From Kalaharituber pfeilii (taxonomy: Eukaryota > Ascomycota > Pezizomycetes > Pezizales > Pezizaceae): 64,000 bases of DNA. Below, piece by piece: positions 9,725 through 21,983 of this stretch. Position 1 is the first letter of the stretch. Every line of letters begins with the position of its first letter. The position numbers and the translations under genes are program-made. The notes beneath the pieces are model-generated. The model ran no database searches. It worked only from the letters and a program-made list of their open reading frames with translations, and was not told the origin of the DNA. Location of the stretch: assembly GCA_015179045.1 (NCBI GenBank), contig WHUZ01000006.1, positions 1,612,001-1,676,000 of the forward strand. The letters run 5' to 3'.

Positions 9725-11770
9725 ATGGGGGGTAGGACTGCTGAGTCTGCGTAGACCACCACGACTGCTCCTCATGCTTCCGCAACGTATTTCTTCCCAC
9801 TACCGCATCAACCCCGGAGCCCCAGATTTCGACGGAAACAATGCAACGGACTTTTTAACGACTTAGGAAGACCTAACTGTTGAGCGGACCGATGACTATC
9901 GCATTAAGAAGTTTCCCTTATACTGCGACAAGATTATTGGCAAATACGTTGAAACCATGGGCAAGTGACTTCAAGGAGATCACCACTCGGAGTGAATTCA
10001 GAAATGAGTTTCTGGAAGAATTCAAGGAAGATGATACCGAACAACGCAGATATACCGAAACATACCTTCAATTCATTGTCTGTACGATGCACGATACCAT
10101 TGATCCAACTCCTGCCACTTCCGAGTGTTTATTTTGAACTTCGTTGAAAGAAAAATTGGTCTCGAAGGGGGTCATCAATGAGGATACTCGGGTTTTTCTC
10201 TCCCTGCAGGCGTTCTCTGACAAAGATGGGTGATGAGCTATGCAAGAAATGTGAGATGGACATTAAACATACTTCCACAAGACAGGTTTGAAGCAACGTT
10301 GAAGAAGAGGTACTGAGTTTTTGCATTAAGGACGATTCGCAGGTGAAGAAGCTATGGAAGGTCGAACGGCTTGTCCATAATGAAGCCGGGAATAGGTGAC
10401 GCGCAACGCACCTCAAACGCAATCGCAATTGCAACTCAACAACAGTAAGGCAATGCTGGGAATAAGGATAAAGAGGTGGATGAGCTCTCAAAGATGATGA
10501 AAGAGCTTAAGCTGTGCAAAATTGAGATAAGCCATATTACTCGCCCGACTGGTACGGTAATCTCGAGTACCCACCAGCGGCTAACAGAGTGAAATATCAG
10601 GGGGTGTTATTGGGATGGAGGGTCGCATGGTAGGGATTTCTGTGAGGAATTGAAGAAAGCGCAGGCCCGAGGGGATGTTCAATAGACGAGAGCCAGCTCT
10701 GTTATCTCAGGCAAGTGGGGGTGGGCGACTCGGCTGGGGTCCTAGACCTACAGAAAAAGACGGGAAGATTGAATATCAACAGGAATAGATAGCCACGCAG
10801 CTCCGCAAGAAAGAATCCGAGATATTCAAAGGGCTAGCTGCATTACCATTGAGGAAGATGACTCTGTTGAGGTGGTGGAAGTGGTCAATGGAGAACCGGT
10901 CGTATGTATTGCAACAGAAGGCGCTAATGTTGAGAAAAAGCGAGGTCGGCAGATGGATAATGACGCCGGCAGGTTTAGGAAGCGGCAGAGACGTGGTTTA
11001 ACGATCCAAATACTGCAACCCCCTGCCGATGTCCGCACCAAGGCCAAAGATACAATTATGCAAGAAGCCAGACCGAGCAAAGAGGCACCCAGGCAGCCAA
11101 AGCAGGAAAGGTTTTGGACCACCCTTCGAGAATCAGCACCTCACGGAATTGAGCAATAAAGTTCTGGACTCCTTTCCTGGCATGACAGGAAAGGAAGTGT
11201 TGTCAATGTCGCCAGATTTGATTCAGCAGTAGTTTGGAATTAAGCGGGTACCACCTCAATAAGGAAAGGGGGATGGAAGCGAGATTAATACCATTCAGTG
11301 GAGAGAGTCCTTTTGAAAGTTATATGTTTTTACCTTCGCCGAAGTGCAGAGGAAAGATAGAAGGGCGGATATATGAGATGTTGATAGATTCAGGGGCAGG
11401 GCTGTGCTTGATGTCAAAGGCTGTATTCGATGAGCTTGAACTTCCGATAGGTCTAGATGTGGAATAGATGATTGGTGCAGCGAATTCTTAGATAACGAAG
11501 GTGTACGGTGTTTGACATGACGCTCCAGTGACAGTAGGAGGAATCAGATCCGATTGCAGATTTTCTCTTATGGAAGAACTATCTCAAGACGTTATTCTCG
11601 GAAGACCATGGGAATGGGTGGTTGGCACAAAACACGATAACCGGGATGACGGAAGTTCTTACACAACTATGGATAAGGATGGAAATTCGACGTTTTGTTC
11701 GGTACCGGCAATGCATAAGCGGCACCGCAGCAGGGGCCAGACGACCTATAGTGATACAGGGAAACCGGGT
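9725..11770 (+). pseudogene. Decayed gypsy-type gag-protease
   Basis: From the ATG at 9725, fragments in shifting frames read like an ascomycete gypsy Gag (FDGNNATDFL near 9835, DDYRIKKFPLYCDKIIGKYV near 9890-9950). Further on, 11360-11420 gives YEMLIDSGAGLCLM, the aspartic-protease LIDSGA active site, and about 11575-11615 gives ELSQDVILGRPWEW, the flap/C-terminal motif of these proteases. There are many stops; several could come from C-to-T changes (for example CAG-TAG near 11229). No reverse transcriptase or integrase follows. Family assignment rests on the motifs only. Confidence 0.6.
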
Positions 11771-12830
11771 TGAGACAGCAGTATGATAAGCCCAGGGACA
11801 GCTAGCTCGAAACCGTTAGCGCCGGGTGGGGTAGTGGAGAGACATAGGATGATTGGGGAGGGGGATATCTCTAGGGTGATCATCGAGGAGGAAGATGGGA
11901 GGTGGGGGGGGGGTCGGATGTTGAGATGTGCTCAGGCTGGTAGGTATAGTACTCTTTGCTATTGAATCTATCAAACTTAGATCTATGTCACAGTGTACAA
12001 TACCTTCACCGTGGGTCAATTTACATCCAGGCGGAGGCAAGCTTTGGCGGCCGTAAATCAGGGATAGACGGTAGAAGTTTCGCCTCTACATTGTCAAAAT
12101 CCTGCAATTGGACTGCTGTAGTTTACTGTTGCGTTGTCACCAGTTGCTTTTTCATTTTCATTTTCTCCTATTTTCCTTTTCCTTTTCTGCATCCAGTACC
12201 GCAAGCCGGCCAAAGCAAGGCGAAGGAACATAAAAGAGAAGATACTTACCTAGTATCAGCGCAGTAAGTAACTCTGGGCTCATCTCCGATGGCCCGATAT
12301 GATCTCTGGGTTCATGAAGAATGTGCTCATAGTTATCAGTTGACCTTGGTAGTTTTAGGTCAGCAAGATATTATTTCAGGTGACAAATATCTTTCACGGG
12401 GGTCTTGGACTAGCGACTACAGAAAGCATTGTCGTCAATTGCAGGGCGTGCATTCATATTATGCACTCTAGCATAGTGCACACACTCCCTGGTGTTTCTT
12501 GTTTCAGCTGCGTTGTTATTCAACTACAAAGGAAATAAATAGAAGCGACGGTCGAAACATACAGGGAACGGGAATGAAGCCTGAATGTATGGCGCAAACA
12601 TGTATGGAATGAGAATTGAGATTAATTTGTCACTGCTCTAGGTGGAATTAAGTGGAACATGAAACAAAGAAACAAAGACACCAGAATATGATATCTGTTG
12701 GGTGGCGATGCTTAGAAAGGAGATGCATAGAAAGTCACTGGAGAGATGCATGGGTTTTGTACTCGCATGATACATAAGTCGAGACACGTGCACTCAGTCC
12801 TGAGCTACTGCAGATTTCATCACCGATGCT
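11771..12830. other. Intergenic, no gene seen
   Basis: A G-rich stretch (about 11880-11920) and pyrimidine-rich runs (12140-12190), with only short unsupported frames. Confidence 0.45.
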
Positions 12831-12868
12831 AACCAATCGGACAGACAATCGGACAGACAATCGGACAG
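12831..12868. repeat. 13-bp tandem repeat
   Basis: Three consecutive copies of AATCGGACAGAC plus a base, just upstream of the pogo element. Confidence 0.75.
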
Positions 12869-13015
12869 ATTTTACCGTCCGGGTTGGGAACACTGGATGT
12901 AAAGAATACTCTGTATTAGTCTTGTAAACTCTGTACTTTACATACGTCAACAAATTTTCAGCGTAATGAGCTTTACATTCAGATCGCAGTGCGCACTCCT
13001 GGATCGGCAGACATA

Positions 13016-15237
13016 CTGTAGGTGACGCACTAACAAACCAAGACATGCTAACGAACCAACCAAAAATTGCTTTTTCTGAGAGATCATGAGAGGGGTTAAC
13101 CAGTGCATTAGAAACCGTAGATGAAGAATAATATAGAATTCTGGCAAAACTCGGACTTCTCTATCACCAGCAGTCAATCATGGGTAGAATCAAACAACGT
13201 CAGAAAGATGATCAGCGAGAATGTAGTATTGCAAAAGCAATACAAGCCTACCGCCTAGGACAGGAAGAGAGTATTAGAGCTGCTGCAGATAACTATGGGA
13301 TACCATATCCAACATTAAGAGCAAGAATCAATGGTGGTACAAAAAGTCGAAGACAAGCGAATGAGGATATACAGCTATTAACACCAGCAGAGGAGAAAGT
13401 AATTAAGGAGTGGTGTATATGGTTAGATAATCAGGGATTACCGCTTCGGGTAGATATGGTACGAGAAATGGCACGAACAATTCTTCGAGCTCGAGAATGT
13501 GACAAAAATCCGAGAAAACATTGGATTTCGCGATTTCTAGACCGAAATCCCGAATTGACTACTAAGTTCAGTTCTCAAGTCAAAAAACAACGGATTTTAT
13601 CCTCCTATCCTATAGTTATTAAGGATGCCCTTCGAAAGCTACAGAAAGTCATTGATGATTACCAACTTTCACCACAATATATCTATAATATGGATGAAAA
13701 GGGCTTATTGATGGGAAAGTCACACCGAGTGAAGGTTATTTGTAGGCGAGGGAGGAAAAGTCCACCTATGATGAAAGACGGAAATCGTGAGATTATTACA
13801 TTACTAGAAACGGTTGCTGCAGATGGATTTTTACTGCCACCCATGATTATTTATAAGGGAAAATCACATCAAGATGCATGCTTATGAGTATCTGAATGAA
13901 AAAGATTCGGATACTGTTTTCGCATATTCAGATAAAGGGTGGACGAATCAAATCCTGAGTGCAGACTATCTTCGGTTATGTTTTGAACCGCACACCTCTT
14001 TCCGAACACTTCCACGTCAATATCGACTTCTTATCGTTGATGGTCACAACTCTCACTTTAGTTGGAACTTTCTGCATTATTGTATACAGCATGATATTAT
14101 TGTATTTTGCCTCCCACCTCATACCACACATCTCTTGCAGCCATTAGACGTTGGACTCTTTGGACCCCTTCAGCATTATTACGCTCGTGGTGTAGAACAG
14201 GCTATGCGAACTGGACGTGAAGCTATTAGCAAGAGAAACTTTCTACTGTATGTTAGACTAGCCTCAAGGTTGATTTAAATTAGAATCAATAGCTGACACT
14301 ATATAGCATGCTTCGAGAAGCTCGTCAACTTACTTATACTCCCAAAAATATCAAGTCAGCATTTGCCAGCAGTGGTATATGGCCAATCAACTATCGAGTA
14401 GTCTTAAGCAAGCTTCCGCAACCTACAAACAGGAGTAACCCACTCAGAGCTGTGACAGTCCATAGCCCAAAATTTATGCTTTCTAATCCCCGGAAGACTA
14501 TACCTCCTACCCCATCCAATTCTCGCGCAGTCCGACAAACCACTCTTTATGCTCTTCATCTTCATAAAGAAAACCCAGCAGCACCAGAAATACCACTTCT
14601 AATCCAAAAGCTCAGCTCTGCGGCTGAGCAGTCTCTCACTCATAGTATTCTGGACAAGGAACGTACTCGTGACTTGGAGATAGCATTGGATAGGCGATCA
14701 AAGGAAAAAAACAATAAGGGACGAAAGGTTATTACCACTGCAAGAGCAATCACAGGTGCAGAACTCCTCCGGCTCCGGCTAGCAGGTATTTCTTTAGATA
14801 ACTCTCCAGTGGTTGATGTGCCGGATTCAGGTGAAACAACCACTAGGAACTCAGAAGTATTTTTCCACATCTCTTTAATTAATAAATCTCTACTAATTTT
14901 AATAGCTACCAGCTTCATCTTCTAAGCCTTCTGAGCCTCGCTCCCTTGTGTTTGTGTTGAAAATACCCCCTCGCATCGATGGTGCCGAGAAACCTGGGTC
15001 CGCATCCGCACCTATCACCAACACAGAGTTAGCCAGCGGTAAGCCAAGCAGAAAAACAGCGAAGAGGCCGAAAAATAGAAGCAGTGTGGATATAGTTGCA
15101 GGAAATTAAGAAGCATAGGTATTTGCATGGGTATAGAGTGGTATTTATGTAGATAATTGTACGAAAAGTGAACCGGAACCATGCCGATTTTCAGTGGTTA
15201 GTAAGCACGTCGTGGTTAGTAAGCCAGTCATCTACAG
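13016..15237 (+). mobile_element. Full-length pogo-like DNA transposon
   Basis: Imperfect ~43-bp inverted ends start CTGTAGGTGACG (left) and CTGTAGATGACT (right, complement), bounded by TA at 13014-13015 and 15238-15239. Total length 2222 bp with one transposase gene on the plus strand. The size, TA duplication and DDE_1 transposase fit the pogo/Fot branch of Tc1/mariner. Confidence 0.88.
13180..15109 (+). pseudogene. Pogo-like DDE transposase, one frameshift
   Basis: The start MGRIKQRQKDD opens an N-terminal helix-turn-helix (SIRAAADNYGIPYPTLRARI), then a CENP-B-like DNA-binding region (LTPAEEKVIKEWC...KHWISRFLDRNPEL). The DDE_1 catalytic core has IYNMDEKG (first Asp), LIVDGHNSH (second) and LLQPLDVGLFGPL (third). 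The frame breaks near 13876: the reading shifts by one base between GKSHQDA and YEYLNEKD. Two introns are supported. 14269-14306 (branch CTGAC) joins RLAS to SMLREARQL, followed by PKNIKSAFASSGIWPIN. 14857-14905 (branch-like CTACTAAT) joins RNSE to LPASSS and extends the frame to a stop at 15107. The Lys-rich C-terminus (GKPSRKTAKRPK) may be a nuclear signal. Apart from the frameshift the gene is complete. Confidence 0.87.
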
Positions 15238-15239
15238 TA

Positions 15240-15620
15240 CTGGGTATGCGGCTGATGCCAAGCATAATCTCTTTTTTTTTTTCTTTTTGTTCTTAACAAC
15301 TGAATGAGGCTGGTTACGAGACTATGAATGAGGCTCTCTTTGGTAGCTCAGCAGTCTGGTCGCTTTGGTAGTCGTCAAGGTGGAGTCCACAATTGGCATA
15401 GTCAAGCACGCAGCTTGCCAATGATTGCTTGAGGATAGCAGGGGTAGGTACAAATCACAATGTAGAGAAAAAAAAATGCGGGGTTACGAATAATTGCAAG
15501 GTAACAATCATCAATCGCCATCGCTTACAACATCCTCAACGTGAAATCAAGGCTCCTTCATTGAAGCTCTCACCGTTACTATCACGTCGTCTCTCATAAG
15601 CGCTGAAACAAGTAATTCCA
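15240..15620. other. Intergenic, putative promoter side of the first STAND gene
   Basis: Poly-T/C tract (about 15270-15290) and CT-rich DNA near 15550-15600, typical of fungal upstream regions. No gene seen. Confidence 0.4.
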
Positions 15621-18600
15621 AATGGGTAAAAATGACCCCAAAAAGCAAAGGGGGTTCCGTGAAAGAGTTAGCAGATTTGGGGAAAAGCTTGGCATTGGGT
15701 CGGTTTTCAAACACAACGGCGATTTACTTCTGCTCAGGCTAACTTCTGCCACTCCATAGAGGCTCATCTCGATCGAGATCTCCTGCCGGAAATATTGGGG
15801 GGGGTGCGAGGGCTTCTAGCGCTCCTCCCTCAACAGATAGGCTCTTGCATACTCCCCCCACAGGCGCTCAAACAGGGCAGGCACAAGTATCAGTGAGCCC
15901 AGTTACTGCTCCCGCACCACTCCCGATAGTACAAATACAAAATGTGGATGCCACCTCAGTATCCGGTTCATCGCATTCACCAATTGCAAAGGAACTATCG
16001 GGGCCGTCGCAAACTCCTCGGCAGAATTTACAACATACGAAAATACGTGATAATATCGAAGATGTAATCAAAGAGTTTCGGTCTGCTAAAGCCAATATCG
16101 AAAAAAAGCAATGGAAATACACCAACAGGCATGGGGAGAGCGTTGTCGTAGTGGAGCGGATAGGGCAGATGCTTGCAGGGATGCAGAAGTATGCAACTAT
16201 AGTCGATATAGCAATACAGCATAGCCCTGAAACCACTGCTCTTGTATGGGCTGGTGTTAGATTTATTTTGCAAGTTAGTCAAAAATTTTCCTCCCATGGA
16301 GCGTTCGCTAATAGAATAGGTTGCATTTAATCGTGTCGAATTAATGGAAAACCTGGAACTTGCAATGGCAACGATTATTGACAAGATGGCCACTTGTGAA
16401 TTCTATGCTCACATCTATATGACAGCATCGTTGGAGGTCACATTGCATTCAGACTTAACTGAGGCTTTTAAATGCAAGTTGGGTTCTGCTCTGGATGAAC
16501 TATATGATGCGATTTCAAAGTTTACCCTTGAAGTACAAAAATACTTTGGTAGCTCAGCATCCTGTAGGATAATTCAACTCAGTTTGGGTTGGTTTGAGTT
16601 TCGCTAATAACAAATTTAGGGGCAAGGAAAGTTGAGAATCTTTTCACGCCTTTCTCAATATCAATGAAGCCATTTCTTGATGATATGACTAGCAAGGAGA
16701 AGGTTGTTCGGGAGTGTGCAGATATGGCTACTATGGAAAGGGTAATGGGTAAGAACGCTATGTGAGTCCCGTAGGTATAGGCAAATTTTCTAATGAGAAT
16801 AGAGAGTTCCAATGATCTTAAACGAATGGAGGGTCTTCTAAATGATATCAAAGGGGAACTGAAACTTTTGTCCACGCTAGCTAGTGAGTGCACGATTATA
16901 TTAATTTTGGTTGTAAGAAATGGTTACACAATTGATGCTAATTGTAATAAATGAAAAGCAGATATCTCTACGAAAGTGAATGAAAACCTTGCAGCGACTA
17001 GGGATATTAAGGATATGTTAACTGCACTTGGTATGTTTTTGCATACCTCTTCGCTGCTCGCTTTTTTAACGTAAATTAGTATCAAATCAACGTGAAACAA
17101 CCGTTTGGAAAACCTTACATTCAGACTTTGAGCAGCTTAAGAAGAACTATCTAGCCAAGCATAAGCTGGAGGAGTTCGAGCTTGACCTCTATATCCCGGC
17201 TGAAGGAATGACACATCCACATGATAGCAAGCGCTTTGATCTACTGGCAGCTGTTCTGGAATTCCTTTCGGATGCCGTGCCACAAAAGATTTGCTTGATT
17301 CAAGGTGCCGCTGGATCTGGAAAATCAACGTTCAACCATCACCTTGCACGACAGCTATGGTCTACGTATGACAAAGCTTCCAATCAAGAAACTGCAGTGG
17401 TTCCTATTTTTATTTCACTCTTTAAAGTGTATACATCGGGAACACACAGTCGAGACCCAATAGCTCCTTTCTTTGCTAAGCAAGGTTTTCGTGAAGACCA
17501 AATAGACCTCATTCGACATCAACGGCAGTTTGTGTTTATCTTGGATGGTTATGATGAAATTGAGAGACGAGACCGCAACTTTTATACCGAAAGCGAGTTC
17601 GATACGTGGAATGCTAAAGTGGTCATTACCAGTCGACCTGAATACTTGCTCTCTGGGTATCAGAGCAAGTTTTACCCCCGTGGTCAGCCACAACTATTGC
17701 AAGAATACTACCTCGCACCATTTTCGAAGTCAAGCATCCAAAGATACATTTCACAATATGTGAAGGCTAGACCTGGTCACTCAATCGAGGAGTACGAACA
17801 GTATATACTGAAGCCTGATGTTTGTGCCTTAGTCAGCAACCCTTTCCTACTCAAAATGACTATGACTGTTAAACCAGCTCATAGTAAAGACAAACTCAAG
17901 CGCGGAGATTTATACTATCGATTTATTGATTATTGGATTGATCAGGCAAGGGAACGTTTAGATAATATTCAACTACCAGGAAGCCAGCGTGATGCATATA
18001 CCCAGTTAACCGATATCAACTTTACCCTCCAAGCACGATGCTTTTGTCAACAGTTTGCACTAACTCTCTATCGTTGTCAGGCATTAGAAGCAACCTACAT
18101 GCCTGCTAGTCTGTTCTCCAATCCTATGCCACCAGAGCCGTCGATCTGGAAGAGCTTTTTAGCAGATGAGGATATCAAAATGCAAATTTTGCGCCTCAGT
18201 TCGCCGCTGATTCGACAGAAGAATACATACCGATTTTTACACAAGTCACTACAGGACTATTTGGTAGCTGAAGTAATCTGGGAGGATGAGGCATTGAAAG
18301 AGTGTAAAGCCAATGCACTAATCAATGAGTTTCATCTGGTCGATGATCCTGGTGTTCTTGATTTCATTGTTGAAAAAGCATGGCTATTGCAAAATAATCT
18401 TTTGGCCCTAGTCGAGCGATCAAAAGGTGATGCTAGTTTTGCCCAGGCAGCAGCAAATGCAATTACGATTCTAGTTAGATCTGGGAAGAGCTTTTGGGGT
18501 TATAATTTGCGTGGTATAAGGATCCCAGGAGCAGATCTAAGTGGTGGTTGCTTTGGCCAAGCACAACTGCAAAATGCAGACCTACGGCGGGTTCGTATAT

Positions 18601-20699
18601 TTTTAACTTATAACATGTTACTCATGGCCAACTTAATTAGCTAATACCATGGTGAATAAGCAGGTTCGTATGCAGCAAACCTTATTTAAGAATGCAGACT
18701 TGAGTAAAGCTTGCATGAGCTTTGTATCGTTTGGAGAAAGGCCTTTCATACAGCTAGGCCAGGAGGTAACAAGTATCGCCTTGGTAGACAGTGTCGCCTT
18801 CTCGCCTGACGGCCAGCTGCTTGCCTCTGGCAGTGACGATCGCTCTATACGGCTATGGTCAGTTCAACGTCAAGAGGCGATCCATGCCTTCAACGGCCAT
18901 AGCGACTGGGTAAGCAAGTGTCGCCTTCTCGCCTGACGGCCAGCTGCTTGCCTCTGGCAGTAGCGATCGCTCTATACGGCTCTGGTCAGTTCAACGTCAA
19001 GAGGCGATCCATACCTTCAACGGCCATAGCGACTCGGTAACAAGTGTCGCCTTCTCGCCTGACGGCCAGCTGCTTGCCTCTGGCAGTGACGATCACTCTA
19101 TACGGCTATGGTCAGTTCAGCGCCAAGAGGCGATCCATACCTTCAACGGCCATAGCGACTCGGTAACAAGTGTCGCCTTCTCGCCTGACGGCCAGCTGCT
19201 TGCCTCTGGCAGTGGCGATCGCTCTATACGGCTATGGTCAGTTCAACGTCAAGAGGCGATCCATACCTTCAACGGCCATAGCGACTCGGTAACAAGTGTC
19301 GCCTTCTCGCCTGACGGCCAGCTGCTTGCCTCTGGCAGTGACGATCGCTCTATACGGCTATGGTCAGTTCAGCGTCAAGAGGCGATCCATACCTTCAACG
19401 GCCATAGCGACTTGGTAACAGTGTCGCCTTCTCGCCTGACGGCCAGCTGCTTGCCTCTGGCAGTGCGATCACTCTATACGGCTATGGTCAGTTCAACGTC
19501 AAGAGGCGATCCATACCTTCAACGGCCATAGCGACTGGGTAAGAAGTGTCGCCTTCTCGCCTGACGGCCAGCTGCTTGCCTCTGGCAGTGGCGATTGCTC
19601 TATACGGCTATGGTCAGTTCAACGTCAAGAGGCGATCCATACCTTCAACGGCCATAGCGACTGGGTAAGAAGTGTCGCCTTCTCGCCTGACGGCCAGCTG
19701 CTTGCCTCTGGCAGTGGCGATCGCTCTATACGGCTATGGTCAGTTCAACGTCAAGAGGCGATCTTACCTTCAACGGCCATAGCGACTGGGTAAGCAAGTG
19801 TCGCCTTCTCGCCTGACGGCCAGCTGCTTGCCTCTGGCAGTGGCGATTGCTCTATACGGCTATGGTCAGTTCAGCGCCAAGAGGCGATCCATACCTTCAA
19901 CGGCCATAGCGACTCGGTAAAAAGTGTCGCCTTCTCGCCTGACGGCCAGCTGCTTGCCTCTGGCAGTGACGATCGCTCTATACGGCTATGGTCAGTTCAA
20001 CGTCAAGAGGCGATCATTACCTTCAACGGCCATAGCGACTGGGTAACAAGTGTCGCCTTCTCGCCTGACGGCCAGCTGCTTGCCTCTGGCAGTGACGATC
20101 GCTCTATACGGCTCTGGTCAGTTCAACGTCAAGAGGCGATCATTACCTTCAACGGCCATAGCGACTGGGTAAGAAGTGTCGCCTTCTCGCCTGACGGCCA
20201 GCTGCTTGCCTCTGGCAGTGGCGATCGCTCTATACGGCTCTGGTCAGTTCAGCGCCAAGAGGCGATCATTACCTTCAACGGCCATAGCGACTCGGTAAGA
20301 AGTGTCGCCTTCTCGCCTGACGGCCAGCTGCTTGCCTCTGGCAGTGGCGATCGCTCTATACGGCTATGGTCAGTTCAATGTCAAGAGGCGATCAATACCT
20401 TCAACGGCCATAGCGACTCGGTAACCAGTGTCGCCTTCTCGCCTGACGGCCAGCTGCTTGCCTCTGGCAGTGACGTATCTATATGTATGGCAGCTGCAAC
20501 AGAATGTCAGTGGCACACTAAACGACTCGAATATCACCGGTTTATGGGCAACACCCCAAAAAAGTCTCATGCTCACGAATATAAACATCCAGGTGTGACC
20601 GACCTAGATCCGCTCAATTTTCAGCTGCTTAGACAACACGAAGCAGTGGGGAAGCCTGTACTTACTGAGGATAGTATGAAGCGACTGCGGATAATGTAG
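15621..20699 (+). pseudogene. STAND/NLR-like gene: fungal N-terminal domain, NACHT, pentapeptide-like repeats, WD40 array
   Basis: A first exon from ATG 15621 (MGKNDPKKQRGFRERVSRFG) probably splices into the frame upstream of 15845 (SRSRSPAGNIGGGAR); that junction is unresolved. Later exons fit well, with introns 16274-16319, 16564-16619, 16742-16804, 16884-16961, 17031-17079 and 18591-18663. The N-terminal helical domain carries IDIAIQHSPETTALVWAGVR, typical of the domain before NACHT in fungal STAND proteins. NACHT has Walker A IQGAAGSGKST (about 17305), Walker B FVFILDGYDEIE (about 17530) and a sensor-like VVITSRPEY. ADLSGG and NADLRR blocks resemble pentapeptide repeats. The WD40 array (18793-20474) is broken by single-base indels and the C-terminal tail is read through two compensating shifts. 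Such proteins act as cytosolic NTP-dependent switches in fungal non-self recognition or cell death; the role of this one is inference. It is probably inactive unless the indels are sequencing errors. Confidence 0.85.
18793..20474 (+). repeat. WD40-coding tandem array, about 14 units of 126 bp
   Basis: Each unit encodes 42 residues with VAFSPDGQLLASGS, RSIRLWSVQRQEAI and FNGHSD (GH...WD-type, with LWS in the D strand). Units differ at only a few positions (D/G/S before DRS or DHS; HT or IT; DS or DW). The length deviates from 126 bp by +1 near 18914, -1 near 19419, -1 near 19465, -1 near 19763 and +1 near 19794. Such near-identity points to recent expansion or concerted evolution. Confidence 0.92.
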
Positions 20700-21002
20700 T
20701 AGTGTCTGTGCCTTGGGATACCGCCCGGGGCCTCAACTTTTCTCATGGCTTGCTAGCCCCTCTTATATAGCCTACTCAAGCGTGGCGTTTTGCTTATTCT
20801 ATCTTTATGTCCTTATCAATTAATGATAACACTATGATATCACTGTTGTTTGCCATTTGGTGTCACTAGGGAGAGTTTATTCAGTGCGATCCTCTCATGT
20901 TACGAGCTTGTTGCACTACCATTGAAATTATGCTAACACATTCCTATGATATAATCAACTCCCATGCCTTGACCCAGATTGTTATCTATTTTTGGGTATT
21001 GA
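20700..21002. other. Intergenic, no gene seen
   Basis: AT-rich downstream sequence of the STAND pseudogene. Nothing recognisable. Confidence 0.4.
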
Positions 21003-21529
21003 AGCGGCGAAGATTTTTTTTTTTTTCTTATAATATATCATTACTCGCGTGCCACCCTGGGGGCTATGGCGAGATTATATACATAAGGAATAGAAATAAT
21101 AGAAACTGCCCGTGTCCCCGCCCATGTGCGAAAGGTAATGATGAAAGGAGAAAAACGGTAGGCGTAATCAGAGTGAAATTGAAAATGAAATTGAGTTCCC
21201 GTGCTATTCTCTCACCCATGCTAGCATCTTCACCAAGGGGTCCTCACCGTCTTCTTTTCCCGGCTCCTGATCTCCGCCTCCCCCCCCCCCCCCCGGATAT
21301 GGGCCGTTATCTCTACTTCTTCCCCACATCAGCGACACTCCGGGCTCTCCGCCTTATTTATTTGGAATCTCCAGGAGTTGAGCCCTTTCCGCCTAGCAAT
21401 CCCCAGAGTACCGGTTAACCTCCCCAGGCGTTGGAATGGTGTGTAGCTCAGACCCAATCTGTCTAAGCGGCGAAGAGATAAAACCCCACATGTAATGCAA
21501 CGCAACTGCTCTGGCCCACCGACGAACAC
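21003..21529 (-). mobile_element. 5'-truncated LINE remnant
   Basis: On the minus strand the fragment ends with the family's 3' hairpin (complement of CATTACTCGCGTGCCACCCT at about 21041) and a poly(A) tail (poly-T at 21016-21026). Near its 5' side the frame reads SPLRQIGSELHTIPTPGEV, matching the post-RNase H stretch of the LINE at 53.4 kb (RQAGTELQTIPVPDAMEV). A poly-C run lies at about 21279-21294. Confidence 0.6.
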
Positions 21530-21705
21530 TTTTCGGTTCGCGAATCTGCCGGCGCCGTGAAAAACTCAGCCCAGCCACGAACACCTGCGAACATGAATGT
21601 ACCTCTATGTGCCTATGTGTATATATATGCCTGGTTTTGCGAACCACAATAGGTCATAGGTCATCCTTTTCTCATTTGATTTCATGCTATTATCTCCTTT
21701 GTAAG

Positions 21706-21740
21706 TAATCTCACCATAGGGCGACATGCGAGTAATGATA
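21706..21740 (+). mobile_element. LINE 3'-end fragment, degraded
   Basis: Short match to the family 3' end (CATAGGGCGACATGCGAGTA then ATGATA). No long poly(A) remains; a T-rich run follows. Confidence 0.45.
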
Positions 21741-21754
21741 TTTCCTTTTTTTTT

Positions 21755-21850
21755 GACGAAGTGGCGGAGCGGTAGCAAGTTTTGTCACTACATGATGGAT
21801 TCGTATCTGAATTCATGCATGATGGGCTCAAATGATAGTCCTATATACTA
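21755..21850 (+). repeat. tRNA-derived SINE-like sequence, copy 1
   Basis: TGGCGGAGCGGTAGC fits the RNA polymerase III A box (TRGCNNAGYNGG), and GGCTCAAATGATAG about 60 bp later is a weak B box. A second copy lies about 230 bp downstream. The long spacing between boxes recalls tRNA-Leu/Ser with a variable arm. A promoter function is inference. Confidence 0.4.
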
Positions 21851-21983
21851 ACAATACTTTTATATTAATAAATATGTATTTCCCACTTTAACGGAAGTTC
21901 TGGGCGGAAAAATATAACGCTTCAATGACCACTTAATTCCGCTGATAATTGATGGAGTTATGAGTCATGAATTTGAACCTCAG

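Noticed and set aside
18793..20474. Non-coding satellite DNA
   Set aside because: Each unit translates to a standard WD40 repeat and follows a NACHT exon.
21279..21294. Poly-C run as a telomere or G-quadruplex element
   Set aside because: A single homopolymer in a LINE remnant, with no repeated telomeric unit.
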